Shown: positions 1-7,739 of the stretch, in pieces | Layout: each line of letters starts with the position of its first letter | Position numbering within the stretch: position 1 is the stretch's first letter | Source: an uncultured Dehalococcoidia bacterium | GTDB taxonomy: Bacteria > Chloroflexota > Dehalococcoidia > Lucifugimonadales > Australimonadaceae | NCBI GenBank assembly: GCA_958295525.1 | Contig: OY282355.1 | Coordinates: 1,423,504 to 1,487,503, forward strand | Reading direction: 5' to 3' | Length of the DNA stretch: 64,000 nt | Notes under the pieces: generated by a model | What the model was told of the DNA's origin: nothing | Database searches by the model: none | What the model saw: only the letters and a program-made list of their open reading frames with translations | Position numbers and translations under genes: made by a program

Positions 1-471
1 CACGGCGTTTTCCCATACGAGCGGCTCCCACAGCGGGAGGTACGGGGCGGGCTGCGGGCCGAGGTAGGCGAACACGAGGCCGCCGGCGGTCTGCACGGGG
101 TAGCCCGCGATCTTCACTTTCTCCTTGAAACGCCCATCCGGGTGAACGGTTTCCTCGAACGGCTGCTCGATGCACTGGCCGGTCTCATCCATCATCCAGC
201 CGTGGTACATACAGCGGAGGCCGCGCTCCTCGGGGATGCCGTAGGAGAGGTCGACGCGGCGGTGGGGGCAGAAGCGCTCGATGAGCCCCATCGTCCCCGA
301 CTTGTCGCGGTAGAGGACGAGGTCTTCGCCGAGGAGCCGGACGGCCTTGGTGGGGCGGTCGTCGAGTTCGGCGGCCGCGGCGACGGGGTGCCAGTAGCGG
401 CGCATCAGTTCGCCCATCGGCGTGCCGGGTCCGACCTGCGTGAGTTCCTGATTGGCCTTGACGGTGAGCAT
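1..471 (-). CDS. Rieske [2Fe-2S] aromatic-ring-hydroxylating oxygenase alpha-type subunit (3' end outside window)
   Basis: Only the first 157 codons are present; the reading frame runs open off the left edge. The ATG at 471 follows a GAGGAGA ribosome site 7-12 nt upstream. The Rieske cluster ligands are visible as C68-x-H70 (FCPHRR) and C87-x2-H90 (CMYHGW), so the N-terminal [2Fe-2S] domain is complete while the mononuclear-iron catalytic domain is cut off. Family knowledge: such oxygenases hydroxylate or demethylate aromatic and cyclic substrates using electrons from a reductase. The sequence is almost the same as the gene at 27525-28793 (shared GTPMGELMRRYWHPVA and identical cofactor-residue numbering), so these are close paralogs. 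The substrate cannot be told. Confidence is high for the family. Confidence 0.93.
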   Translation of the reverse strand, partial: MLTVKANQELTQVGPGTPMGELMRRYWHPVAAAAELDDRPTKAVRLLGEDLVLYRDKSGTMGLIERFCPHRRVDLSYGIPEERGLRCMYHGWMMDETGQCIEQPFEETVHPDGRFKEKVKIAGYPVQTAGGLVFAYLGPQPAPYLPLWEPLVWENAV

Positions 472-571
472 AGCGGCGTCTCCTCGCGTGCGCGTTGTCC
501 GTGGGCGTGGATGTTCGTATGCGTAAGGTAGCGCCCGCGCCCGCGCCGGTCAAGCGCGGCGGAGAGCGGGG

Positions 572-859
572 TTAGGGGCGGAGGTTAACTTGCGTCACGC
601 CTTCTCCCCCGCGATCAGGCGAGGCATAGAAGAAGGCGGCGACGTATTGCCGCACGCCCTCATCCTGTTGCAGCAGCCGCCGGACTTCTTGGCGGACCGG
701 CCCCGTTCCGTCGCCGCCCTGCCCTTTGCCGTGAATGATGAACACGCGGAAGTGGCCGGCTCTGCACGCTCTGTCGAGGAACGCGACGACTATGCCGCGC
801 ACGTCGTCCACGCGGGCTCTCATCCGCAGGTTGAGTTCGTCGGGCGCCTTGCGCGTCAA
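572..859 (-). CDS. Smr (small MutS-related) domain protein
   Basis: A 95-residue protein made of little more than one Smr domain. It has the N-terminal LNLR motif (residues 9-12, corresponding to the LDLHG motif), then FIIHGKGQG at about 40-48 and the GGEGVTQVNL end block. Smr domains are nucleases or nucleic-acid binders found alone or at the C terminus of MutS2. In E. coli and yeast relatives they nick DNA or cleave RNA on stalled ribosomes. In this protein the HGKG loop is intact, but the usual histidine of LDLHG is replaced (LNLRMR). The start is TTG at 859 behind AAGGAGAATCGC; no ATG lies in frame nearby. It is last in the operon thrC - NIL - cysO - selenoperoxiredoxin - smr, 24 nt after the preceding stop. 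Its function in this context is unknown. Confidence 0.85.
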   Translation of the reverse strand: MTRKAPDELNLRMRARVDDVRGIVVAFLDRACRAGHFRVFIIHGKGQGGDGTGPVRQEVRRLLQQDEGVRQYVAAFFYASPDRGGEGVTQVNLRP

Positions 860-883
860 GCGATTCTCCTTGCCGCGGCCCCA

Positions 884-1597
884 CTAACTGCTCTGCAGGC
901 CAGGCGCCTCCGTTCCGGCGTTGTACTGACGGAGCGTGTCGAGCACCGACGCGGCCGAAGGGCGGTCGCCGATGCTCTGCCCCACTTGAATGGCGACCAC
1001 CCGCTCGGAGTCCACCAGAATCGTCGCGGGCGCGGCCACGCCGTCGCCGAGCAGATCGAACACGCCGTAAGCCTCGGCGGTCGAGCGGGTCGGGTCGGCG
1101 AGGATGGGGTAACTCGCGCCGACGGTCTGCTGCATCCGCTGCGCTCCGGTGATGTCGTCCACGCTGATCGCAAGCAGTTCCGCGCCCTCCCCCCGGATCT
1201 CTTCGTAGGCGTCTTCCAACTCGCCGAGTTGGGTGCGGCAAGTCCCTCAGAAAAAGCCGCGGTAGAAGACGATGACGACGATCTTGTTCTCGGCGAGCGA
1301 GCCGGAGAGGCTGACGAGGCCGCCCTGCGCTGCGGCGAGTTGGAACTCGGGGGCGGGCAGCCCGGACGCGGAGTCGGGCGCCGGAGAAGGCGCCTGTTCC
1401 CCGTTCCCCCCGCACGAAAGCGCGAAGATGGGAACGAGAAACGCTAGGACGACGAGGAGCGAGAAAGCGACGAACACGCGCCGCCACAAAGGGCGCTGCA
1501 GAAAGGGAACGTGGTCGTCCGGCAGGCGGTTGAGTTCCTCGATCTCCGCCAGTTCCCGCTCGGTGAACCCCTGATCGTTGCCGTGGTGGTCGCGCAT
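884..1597 (-). CDS. Membrane-anchored peroxiredoxin-like (AhpC/TSA) selenoprotein, UGA read as selenocysteine
   Basis: Two open stretches in one frame, 1250-1597 and 884-1246, are separated only by TGA at 1247-1249. Reading it as Sec gives a 237-residue protein. Residues 41-61 form a single hydrophobic anchor, followed by a Pro/Ser linker and a thioredoxin-fold peroxiredoxin-like domain from about 85. The UGA falls at residue 117 in FYRGFF-U-GTCRTQLGEL, exactly where family members carry the peroxidatic Cys of FYRGxxCxxCRxQL. The result is a U117-x-x-C120 pair. Homology continues unbroken after it (AISVDD, PILADP, ATILVD). A 7-bp hairpin lies 15-31 nt after UGA. The start ATG 1597 lies 13 nt after the cysO stop; an upstream ATG at 1642 would overlap cysO. 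Probable role: thiol/seleno-dependent peroxide reduction at the outer membrane face. No selA, selB, selC or selD is in the window. Confidence 0.85.
1216..1232 (-). promoter_or_regulatory. Bacterial SECIS-like hairpin for UGA-Sec decoding
   Basis: The mRNA (minus strand) reads CCAACTCGGCGAGTTGG. This is a perfect 7-bp stem closed by a GGC triloop, starting 15 nt after the UGA at 1247-1249. Known bacterial SECIS elements are short stem-loops whose apical loop lies about 16-37 nt past the UGA, with a G among the first two loop bases. Here the loop occupies nt 22-24 and begins GG. It lies inside codons for TQLGEL, so protein constraint alone could explain part of the sequence, but the uninterrupted stem is notable. 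Confidence 0.7.
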
Positions 1598-1610
1598 CGG
1601 TCCCGCGGAG

Positions 1611-1892
1611 TTAGGCCGCGCCTCCCGCGACGGCGGGGACAATGCTCACCTCGTCTCCGGCGTTCACCGGAGTGGCGAGGCCGTCGAGGAAACGGACGTC
1701 CTCGTTGTTGAGGTAGAGGTTGACGAAGTAGCGCAGCGCGCCGTTCTCGTCGAGGACGCGCTCCTGAATGCCCGGGTAGACGGCCTCGAGTTCGGCGATG
1801 ACGCCGCCGAGCGTGTCGGCGGTCACGGACGCCTTGTCGACCCCGTTGGTGATCCGGCGCAGCGGGCCGGGAATGCGGACGGTGACGCTCAT
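1611..1892 (-). CDS. cysO: CysO-type sulfur carrier protein (ThiS/MoaD beta-grasp)
   Basis: A 93-residue beta-grasp protein. It opens SVTVRIPGPLRR, contains FVNLYLNNEDVRFLDGLAT and ends PAVAGGAA. The pattern matches mycobacterial CysO (NxTVSIP..., VNIYVNDEDVRFxxGLAT, LPAVAGG) as I recall that family. CysO is activated by an E1-like enzyme to a C-terminal thiocarboxylate, donates sulfur to O-phosphoserine in CysM, and CysO-Cys is cleaved by the JAMM peptidase Mec. The matching CysM-type enzyme is encoded at 12616-13554. Oddity: two alanines follow the diglycine, so trimming would be needed before activation. ATG at 1892 has GGGAGG 9-14 nt upstream. It sits between a NIL-domain gene and the selenoprotein gene, so it is probably co-transcribed with thrC. 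Confidence 0.88.
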   Translation of the reverse strand: MSVTVRIPGPLRRITNGVDKASVTADTLGGVIAELEAVYPGIQERVLDENGALRYFVNLYLNNEDVRFLDGLATPVNAGDEVSIVPAVAGGAA

Positions 1893-2004
1893 GCTTATCG
1901 GTTCCTCCCTGCCCCGGCGGGAGACGCCGGGCGCTTGCGGATGCGGTTGCGCGCCGCCCCCGCCCCCATAGAATACCAGAGCGCGGAGCGGAACGGCGCG
2001 CCGG

Positions 2005-2262
2005 TTACGGTTCGATGAGGTCGCCCAGCGCCGGGTCCACCCGCACGCCGAGCGAGCGCACCCACTCCAGCCCCCGCTCGATCTCGTCGGCCTCGCCCTC
2101 CACTTCCAAGATCACCCAGCCCACGCCTTCCTGCACGTCGGCGCGCCGGATGTTGGTCGCCACGTCGAAGTTCCGCCCCATGCGGTAGACGACCGGCTCC
2201 TTGATCATCCGGTCGAGGAAGGTCAGGCGGACGCGCTGCATCGTGAGAGCCACGGCGTTCAC
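2005..2262 (-). CDS. NIL-domain protein
   Basis: An 85-residue protein consisting of a NIL domain, a ferredoxin-like beta-alpha-beta fold first seen at the C terminus of methionine-importer ATPases. Landmarks are VRLTFLDRMIKEPVVYRM, then VATNIRRADV, then GWVILEVEG and a final short amphipathic segment. GTG at 2262 overlaps the thrC stop (GTGA); ATG at 2241 is a possible alternative that still keeps the whole domain. Family knowledge: free-standing NIL proteins accompany sulfur-carrier and homocysteine/methionine genes, which fits the thrC-NIL-cysO order here and suggests an amino-acid (methionine) sensing or sulfur-trafficking accessory role. The exact function is not established. Confidence 0.85.
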   Translation of the reverse strand: MNAVALTMQRVRLTFLDRMIKEPVVYRMGRNFDVATNIRRADVQEGVGWVILEVEGEADEIERGLEWVRSLGVRVDPALGDLIEP

Positions 2263-3485
2263 GCGCGGACGGCGGCGCGCTCCTCGAACGCCGCCACCGT
2301 GCCCTCGATCAGGATCGGACGCGCCACGTCGCTCACGATCTCCGTCGTCTTGAGCCCGTTGCCCGTAATGTAGACCACCGTGGATTCGTCGCGCCGGATC
2401 ACGCCCCGCTCGACGAGCCGCCTCAGCCCCGCGACGGCGACGCCTCCCGCGCTCTCCGTGAAAATCCCCTCCGTCTGCGCCAGCAGTTTGATGCCCTCCG
2501 CCACCTCGTGCTCCTCCGCGATGACGGCGGAGCCCTCCGACGCCTCGATCGTCTTCAGCGCGTAGTACCCGTCCGCCGGATTCCCGATGCCGAGCGACTT
2601 GGCGATGGTCGCCGGCTTCACCGGACGGATGACGAACCGCTCCTCCTCATACGCCGTTGCGATAGGCGAGCAGCCGCGCGCCTGCGCGCAGTGCATCCGC
2701 GTCTCCACCGGGCCGATGATGCCGGTCTGCTCGAACTCCTTGAACCCCTGGTAAATCTTCGTGAACATTGCGCCGGACGCCGACGGCGCCACCGCGTGCT
2801 TCGGAGCGCGCCAGCCCAACTGCTCCGCCGCCTCGTAGCCCAGCGTCTTGCTGCCCTCCGCGTAGAACGGGCGCACGTTGATGTTCACGAACGCCCACGC
2901 GTACTGATCGGCGAGTTCGCTGCAAAGGCGGTTCACATCGTCGTAACTGCCGTCCACGGCGATCATCGTCGGATTGTAGATCGCCGCGCCCAGCACCTTC
3001 CCGTGCTCCAAGTCGGAGGGAATGAACACGTAGGCGGTCATTCCGGCGCGCGCGGCGTGGGCGGCGACGGAGCACGCGAGGTTCCCCGTCGAGGCGCACG
3101 CCAGCGTGTCGAACCCCAGTTCAATCGCTTTGGCGGCCGCCACGGCGACGACGCGGTCTTTGAACGAGTACGACGGGTTGACGCTGTCGTTCTTGATCCA
3201 GAGTTCGTCGAGGCCGAGCCGTTCGGCGAGCCCCCGCGAGCGGATGAGCGGCGTGAATCCGGCGTTGATGTCCACGGCCGGGTTGTGTTCGGCGGGCAGG
3301 AAATCCTGATACCGCCACAGGCTCGGCGGCCCGGCCTGAATCCGTTCGCGGGACGCGATGTCCGCGATGGCCTCGAAGTCGTAGACGACCTCCAGCGGCC
3401 CAAAGCAGAAATCGCAGACGTTGAACGCGCTGACGGGGTATTCCCTAGAGCATTCCTTGCAGCGAAGCGCGGCGACGTTCACCAT
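2259..3485 (-). CDS. thrC: Threonine synthase
   Basis: A 408-residue PLP enzyme that converts O-phosphohomoserine to threonine. A short N-terminal zinc-knuckle-like segment (C9-x2-C12 ... C24-x2-C27) precedes the fold-type II core. The PLP lysine is in NPSYSFKDR, the phosphate-binding region includes STGNLACS, and later motifs include GYYALKTIEAS. Start ATG 3485 is chosen because AGGAGG lies 7 nt upstream; the frame stays open further up to 3587 but with arginine-rich, non-conserved sequence. It is the first gene of the minus operon thrC-NIL-cysO-selenoperoxiredoxin-smr. A paralogous role in sulfur metabolism is conceivable because of the operon, since related enzymes act on phosphohomoserine, but threonine synthase is the straightforward call. 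Confidence 0.9.
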   Translation of the reverse strand: MVNVAALRCKECSREYPVSAFNVCDFCFGPLEVVYDFEAIADIASRERIQAGPPSLWRYQDFLPAEHNPAVDINAGFTPLIRSRGLAERLGLDELWIKNDSVNPSYSFKDRVVAVAAAKAIELGFDTLACASTGNLACSVAAHAARAGMTAYVFIPSDLEHGKVLGAAIYNPTMIAVDGSYDDVNRLCSELADQYAWAFVNINVRPFYAEGSKTLGYEAAEQLGWRAPKHAVAPSASGAMFTKIYQGFKEFEQTGIIGPVETRMHCAQARGCSPIATAYEEERFVIRPVKPATIAKSLGIGNPADGYYALKTIEASEGSAVIAEEHEVAEGIKLLAQTEGIFTESAGGVAVAGLRRLVERGVIRRDESTVVYITGNGLKTTEIVSDVARPILIEGTVAAFEERAAVRA

Positions 3486-3710
3486 TGGCAACCTCCTCGC
3501 GTGCGAGCGCTCAACGCGCGCGGCGGTTCGCCTACTCCGCGCGCGCTGCCCGAAACCCTCCGCGTCCGCGCAGGCCGGGCGGCGCATCGTTCACGCGGAG
3601 CATAGGGTAGCAGACTCAAGGGATTGCGTCAAAGGCCGAATGGCGCGCCCGCGGCATGGGCGGGCAGGCCCCTAACCGCCCGGCTGCACGCTATGTCCAG
3701 GGGCGAGGTT

Positions 3711-3806
3711 CCCGCCTGCGCGGGAACGACGGATAAGGAGGGACGGGAACGACGATGCGCTGCGCTCCATGTCCCGGGGGCGAGGTTCCCGCCTACGCGC
3801 AAGCGG
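3711..3806. repeat. Two REP-like palindromes between divergent thrC and hisH
   Basis: The 348-bp gap 3486-3833 holds one good copy (GGTTCCCGCCTGCGCGGGAA, about 3718-3737 with flanks) and one decayed copy from 3781 whose right arm is disrupted (CCTACGCGCAAGCGGG). They belong to the same palindrome family found throughout the window. Nothing else is recognisable in this gap except the hisH -10 element. Confidence 0.8.
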
Positions 3807-3821
3807 GCGCGCTGCGCCTGC

Positions 3822-3827
3822 TACAAT
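3822..3827 (+). promoter_or_regulatory. -10 element of hisH (probable leaderless transcript)
   Basis: TACAAT ends 6 nt before the GTG start at 3834, so a start site 7 nt after the -10 would fall on the start codon. No ribosome-binding sequence precedes the GTG and no good -35 hexamer is seen. Confidence 0.5.
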
Positions 3828-3833
3828 CTTCCT

Positions 3834-4451
3834 GTGAATCCCATCGCCATCATTGACTACGGCGCGGGCAACCTCCGAAGCGTGAAGAAAGCGTTCGAGC
3901 GGCTCGGCCACCCCGCGCGGTTCGCGTCGGAGCCGGACGCGCTCTCGGACGCATCCGCCGTCGTGTTTCCCGGGCAAGGAGCGTCGCCCCACGCAATCGC
4001 CGCGCTCGACGCGCACGGCATGGCCGCTCCGCTGCGCGAATGGATCGCGCAAGGGAAGCCGTTCTTCGGCGTGTGCCTGGGGCTGCAACTGCTGCTCGAT
4101 CACTCGGAAGAGGGCGACACGCCGGGGCTGGGCGTCGTTCCGGGCCGCGTCAAGCGCTTCCCTCCGGGCCTCAAGGCACCGCATATGGGCTGGAACTCCG
4201 TCAGACTCAAGGCGCCGCACCCGCTGTTCGAGGGAGCGCCGGAGGAGAGTTATTTCTACTTCGCGCACTCCTACTACGCGCTGCCGGACGACGCCTCGTG
4301 GGTCGCCGGAGAGACGCGCTACGGCCTCGATTTCCCCAGCGTGCTGGCGCGGGAGAACGTGGTGGCCACGCAGTTCCATCCGGAGAAGAGCGGCGCGGCC
4401 GGGCTCGCCGTGTACGACAACTTCGCGCGCCGGTTCGTAAAGAGGCGCTGA
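3834..4451 (+). CDS. hisH: Imidazole glycerol phosphate synthase, glutamine amidotransferase subunit
   Basis: A 205-residue class I glutaminase that supplies ammonia to HisF for imidazole-glycerol-phosphate and AICAR formation in histidine synthesis. It begins NPIAIIDYGAGNLRSV, has the nucleophile C81 in FFGVCLGLQLL, and the His-Glu pair in TQFHPEKSG near the C terminus. The length is typical of HisH. GTG 3834 is the start because it directly precedes the conserved IAIIDYG strand and lies just after TACAAT. hisA follows 3 nt after the stop, so the two are co-transcribed. No hisF is present in the window. Confidence 0.95.
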   Translation: MNPIAIIDYGAGNLRSVKKAFERLGHPARFASEPDALSDASAVVFPGQGASPHAIAALDAHGMAAPLREWIAQGKPFFGVCLGLQLLLDHSEEGDTPGLGVVPGRVKRFPPGLKAPHMGWNSVRLKAPHPLFEGAPEESYFYFAHSYYALPDDASWVAGETRYGLDFPSVLARENVVATQFHPEKSGAAGLAVYDNFARRFVKRR

Positions 4452-4454
4452 CCG

Positions 4455-5183
4455 ATGGAGATCATTCCCGCGATAGACCTGCGCGGCGGAGCGGTCGTCC
4501 GCCTGCTGCAAGGCAACTACGACCGGCAGACGACGTTCGACGACGACCCGGTCCGCGTGGCGCGGCGGTTCGAGGCGGACGGCGCCCCGCGCATCCACGT
4601 CGTTGATCTCGACGGCGCGCGCGAGGGGCGGCGGACGCAGGCGGGCGAAGTCCGGGCGTTGGCCGCCGCCGTGAGCGTTCCCGTGCAACTGGGCGGAGGT
4701 CTGCGCTCGCCCGCCGACGTCGCGGAGGCGTTCGCCGACGGCGTTGGCCGCGTCGTGCTCGGCACTGCGGCGGTCGAGGAGCCGGCGCTCGTCGAGCAGG
4801 CGCTCGCGGCGCACGGGGCGGAGCGCGTCGTCGTGGGCATAGACGCACGCGACGGGATGGCGTCGGTGGCGGGGTGGACGGAGGGGAGCGAAATCGCGGC
4901 GGCCGACCTCCTCGACCGGATGGCCGACCTGGGCGTGCGGCGTTTCGTCTACACCGACATCACGCGCGACGGCACGCTCACCTCGCCGAACTTCGCCGCG
5001 GTGCGCGAGATGGTGGAGCGGGCGGACGCTGCGGGCGGGGCGCGGATCATCGCGTCGGGCGGCATTGCCGAAATCGCGCACCTACGGACGCTGGCGGAGT
5101 TGGGAGCGGAGGGCGCGATCGTGGGCTCCGCTATCTACCGCAACGCGCTCGACCTCGCCGCGGCCGTCGCGGAGTTGGGGTAG
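4455..5183 (+). CDS. hisA: ProFAR isomerase (phosphoribosylformimino-AICAR-P isomerase)
   Basis: A 242-residue TIM barrel catalysing the Amadori rearrangement of ProFAR to PRFAR, the fourth step of histidine synthesis. D8 (IIPAIDLRGG) is the N-terminal catalytic aspartate and TDITRDGT carries the second. The two phosphate-binding half-barrel motifs are QLGGGLRS and IASGGIAE. HisF would begin with the same fold but has different hallmark motifs (cyclase lysine/aspartate), so HisA is preferred. It lies 3 nt downstream of hisH. The gene is followed by a run of REP-like palindromes that may end the transcript. Confidence 0.95.
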   Translation: MEIIPAIDLRGGAVVRLLQGNYDRQTTFDDDPVRVARRFEADGAPRIHVVDLDGAREGRRTQAGEVRALAAAVSVPVQLGGGLRSPADVAEAFADGVGRVVLGTAAVEEPALVEQALAAHGAERVVVGIDARDGMASVAGWTEGSEIAAADLLDRMADLGVRRFVYTDITRDGTLTSPNFAAVREMVERADAAGGARIIASGGIAEIAHLRTLAELGAEGAIVGSAIYRNALDLAAAVAELG

Positions 5184-5214
5184 CGGGGGCGGGGCGGCGC
5201 CGTCCCGACAAGGG

Positions 5215-5386
5215 GCGAGTTTCCCGCCTACGCGGGAATGACGGGAGCAAGGGGGCGCTTGCGCGCCGACTGGACAGGGGGCGAGGTTCCCGCCTACGCG
5301 GGAACGACGGGGCAAGGGGGCGAGATTCCCGCCTGCGCAGGAATTACGGCAAAGGGGCAGGATTCCCGCCTGCGCGGGGAGGGCGG
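5215..5386. repeat. Cluster of four REP-like palindromes
   Basis: Four copies at about 5216-5243, 5282-5310, 5321-5348 and 5358-5385 of the type GATTCCCGCCTACGCGGGAA followed by TGACGG. All four are in the same orientation, with purine-rich GGGGC spacers. Copies three and four carry mismatches in the right arm. The cluster lies between hisA and aconitase, where it could form RNA hairpins. Confidence 0.85.
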
Positions 5387-5460
5387 AGCGCAGGGGGCGC
5401 GCCGTGATAACCTTAGGCGCGCGCGCCAGGAGGCGCTATCCCCGCCGGAGGACGATGACT

Positions 5461-7731
5461 ATGGCCGCTCCCCTCGTTGATTCGACGCCCGCGTTCGTGG
5501 AGGAGGCGTACCGCAAGATGGAGCGCAGGCTGCAGGCCGCGCGCGACCGGCTGGGCCGCCCTCTTACCTACGCCGAGAAAATCCTTCTCGGTCACCTCGA
5601 CGACCCGGCGGAGGCGGAACTGCTCCCCGGCGAGAGTTACCTCAATCTGCGCCCCGACCGCGTGGGTTTGCAGGACGTCACCGGGCAGATGGCGATCCTG
5701 CAGTTTATGCAGGCGGGAAAGCCGGCGGCGGCGGTTCCGACGACCGTCCACTGCGACCATCTGATCACGGCGTTCGAGGGGGCGCAGGCCGACACGAGCC
5801 TGGCGCAATCGGAGAGCAGCGAGGTGTACGGCTTCCTGCGGTCGTCCGCGTCCAAGTACGGACTCGGCTTTTGGGGGCCGGGCTCCGGCATCATCCATCA
5901 GGTGATACTGGAGAACTACGCCTTCCCCGGGCTGATGATCATCGGGACGGACTCGCACACGCCGAACGCGGGCGGGATGGGAGCGTTCGCGTCGGGCGTC
6001 GGCGGCGCGGACGCGGTGGACGTGATGGCGGGCTTTCCGTGGGAGGTGCTGTACCCGCGCCTCATCGGCGTGCGCCTCACGGGGGAGTTGAACGGCTGGA
6101 CGGCGCCGAAGGACGTGATCCTGAAACTCGCGGGCATTCTCACCGTCTCCGGCGGAACGAACGCGGTCGTGGAGTACTTCGGGCCGGGGACGGCGTCGAT
6201 CAGCGCGACGGGGAAGGCGACGATCTGCAATATGGGCGCCGAACTGGGCGCGACGACCTCCATCTTCCCCTACGACGCGCGCGCGGCCGCCTATCTGCGG
6301 GCGACTGGCCGCCCGGAACTCGCCGAACTCGCCGACCGCTGCGCGCATCTGCTCACGGCGGACGCGGAGGTCGAGGCGGACGCGGAGCGCTATTTCGACC
6401 GCGTGATCGAGATTGACCTCTCGACGCTGGAGCCGCACGTCGTGGGGCCGCACACGCCCGACCTCGCCCGCCCCATCTCCGAACTGGCGGACGCGGCGGC
6501 GAAAGAGAACTACCCGGACAAACTCTCGGCGGCGCTGATCGGCTCGTGCACGAATTCGTCCTACGAGGACGCGTCGCGGGCGGCAAGCGTGGCGCGGCAG
6601 GCGGCTGAGCGCGGCGTCAAGGCGGCGGTGGACTTCCTCGTCACGCCCGGCTCGGAAGCCGTCAACGCGACGATCAAGCGCGACGGCCAAATGGCCGACC
6701 TCGAGGCCGTCGGCGCGAGCGTGATGGCGAACGCCTGCGGGCCGTGCATCGGCCAGTGGAAGCGCCCCGCGATACGGCAGGGCGACGTCAACGCCATCGT
6801 AACCTCGTTCAACCGCAACTTCCCCGCGCGCAACGACGCGAATCCGTCGACGATGAATTTCATCGCCAGCCCGGAAATCGTGACGGCGTTCGCCATCGCG
6901 GGGCGGCTGTCGTTCAATCCGTTGACGGACACGCTGACGGGCGCCGACGGGCAGCCGTTCCGCCTCGATCCGCCAGGCGCGGCGCCGGAGGTTCCGGCGG
7001 ACGGCTTCACAGGCCGGGGGTTCGGCTACGAGCCGCCCGCCGATGACGGAAGCGCCGTCGCCGTCAGCGTCGACCCCGCCTCCACGCGCCTGCAGACGCT
7101 CTCGCCCTTCCCCAAGTGGGACGGCGCGGACTTCGACCATCTGCGGACGCTCGTGAAGGCGCAGGGGAAGTGCACGACCGACCACATCTCGCCCGCCGGG
7201 CCCTGGCTGCGGTTCCGGGGGCATCTCGACCGGCTGAGCGATAACGCCTTTCTGGGGGCGGTCAACGCCTTCACGGGCGAGCGCGGCGAGGGGCTAAACC
7301 AGATCACGGGCGAGCGGGCGGCGTTCCCGAAAGTCGCGCGCGACTACAAAGAGCGCGGCGTCGGATGGGCCGCGGTCGGCGATTTCAACTACGGCGAGGG
7401 CAGTTCGCGAGAGCACGCCGCGATGTCGCCGCGCCTGCTGGGCTGCAAAGCGGTGATCGTCCGCAGTTTCGCGCGCATCCATGAGACGAACCTGAAGAAG
7501 CAGGGCGTCCTCCCGCTGACGTTCCGCGACCCGGACGACTACGACAAGATTCTGGAGGCGGACACGATCAGCGTGACCGGCCTCTCGGACTTGCGGCCTG
7601 GGGAGCCGGTGCGCGCCGTCATTCATCACTTCGAGGGCGGCGACGAGGAGATCGAACTCGCGCACACGATGAGCGAGGAGCAGATCGAGTGGTTCCGCGC
7701 GGGCGCCGCGCTCAACATCTTGGGGAAGTAG
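5461..7731 (+). CDS. acn: Aconitate hydratase (mitochondrial-type aconitase)
   Basis: About 756 residues, the length of the mitochondrial-type aconitase family. It interconverts citrate and isocitrate in the TCA cycle with a [4Fe-4S] cluster. Visible motifs are IGTDSHTPNAGGMGAFASG, the first cluster cysteine in LIGSCTNSSYEDA, and the other two in ANACGPCIGQWKR. Later come the active-site region KCTTDHISPAGPW and the swivel-domain FNYGEGSSREHAAMSPR. Two ATG codons (5455 and 5461) compete; GGAGG at 5447-5451 is only 3 nt from the first but 9 nt from the second, so 5461 is chosen. No neighbouring TCA genes are present; the next gene begins 9 nt after the stop. Confidence 0.95.
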   Translation: MAAPLVDSTPAFVEEAYRKMERRLQAARDRLGRPLTYAEKILLGHLDDPAEAELLPGESYLNLRPDRVGLQDVTGQMAILQFMQAGKPAAAVPTTVHCDHLITAFEGAQADTSLAQSESSEVYGFLRSSASKYGLGFWGPGSGIIHQVILENYAFPGLMIIGTDSHTPNAGGMGAFASGVGGADAVDVMAGFPWEVLYPRLIGVRLTGELNGWTAPKDVILKLAGILTVSGGTNAVVEYFGPGTASISATGKATICNMGAELGATTSIFPYDARAAAYLRATGRPELAELADRCAHLLTADAEVEADAERYFDRVIEIDLSTLEPHVVGPHTPDLARPISELADAAAKENYPDKLSAALIGSCTNSSYEDASRAASVARQAAERGVKAAVDFLVTPGSEAVNATIKRDGQMADLEAVGASVMANACGPCIGQWKRPAIRQGDVNAIVTSFNRNFPARNDANPSTMNFIASPEIVTAFAIAGRLSFNPLTDTLTGADGQPFRLDPPGAAPEVPADGFTGRGFGYEPPADDGSAVAVSVDPASTRLQTLSPFPKWDGADFDHLRTLVKAQGKCTTDHISPAGPWLRFRGHLDRLSDNAFLGAVNAFTGERGEGLNQITGERAAFPKVARDYKERGVGWAAVGDFNYGEGSSREHAAMSPRLLGCKAVIVRSFARIHETNLKKQGVLPLTFRDPDDYDKILEADTISVTGLSDLRPGEPVRAVIHHFEGGDEEIELAHTMSEEQIEWFRAGAALNILGK

Positions 7732-7739
7732 GGGGGGAT

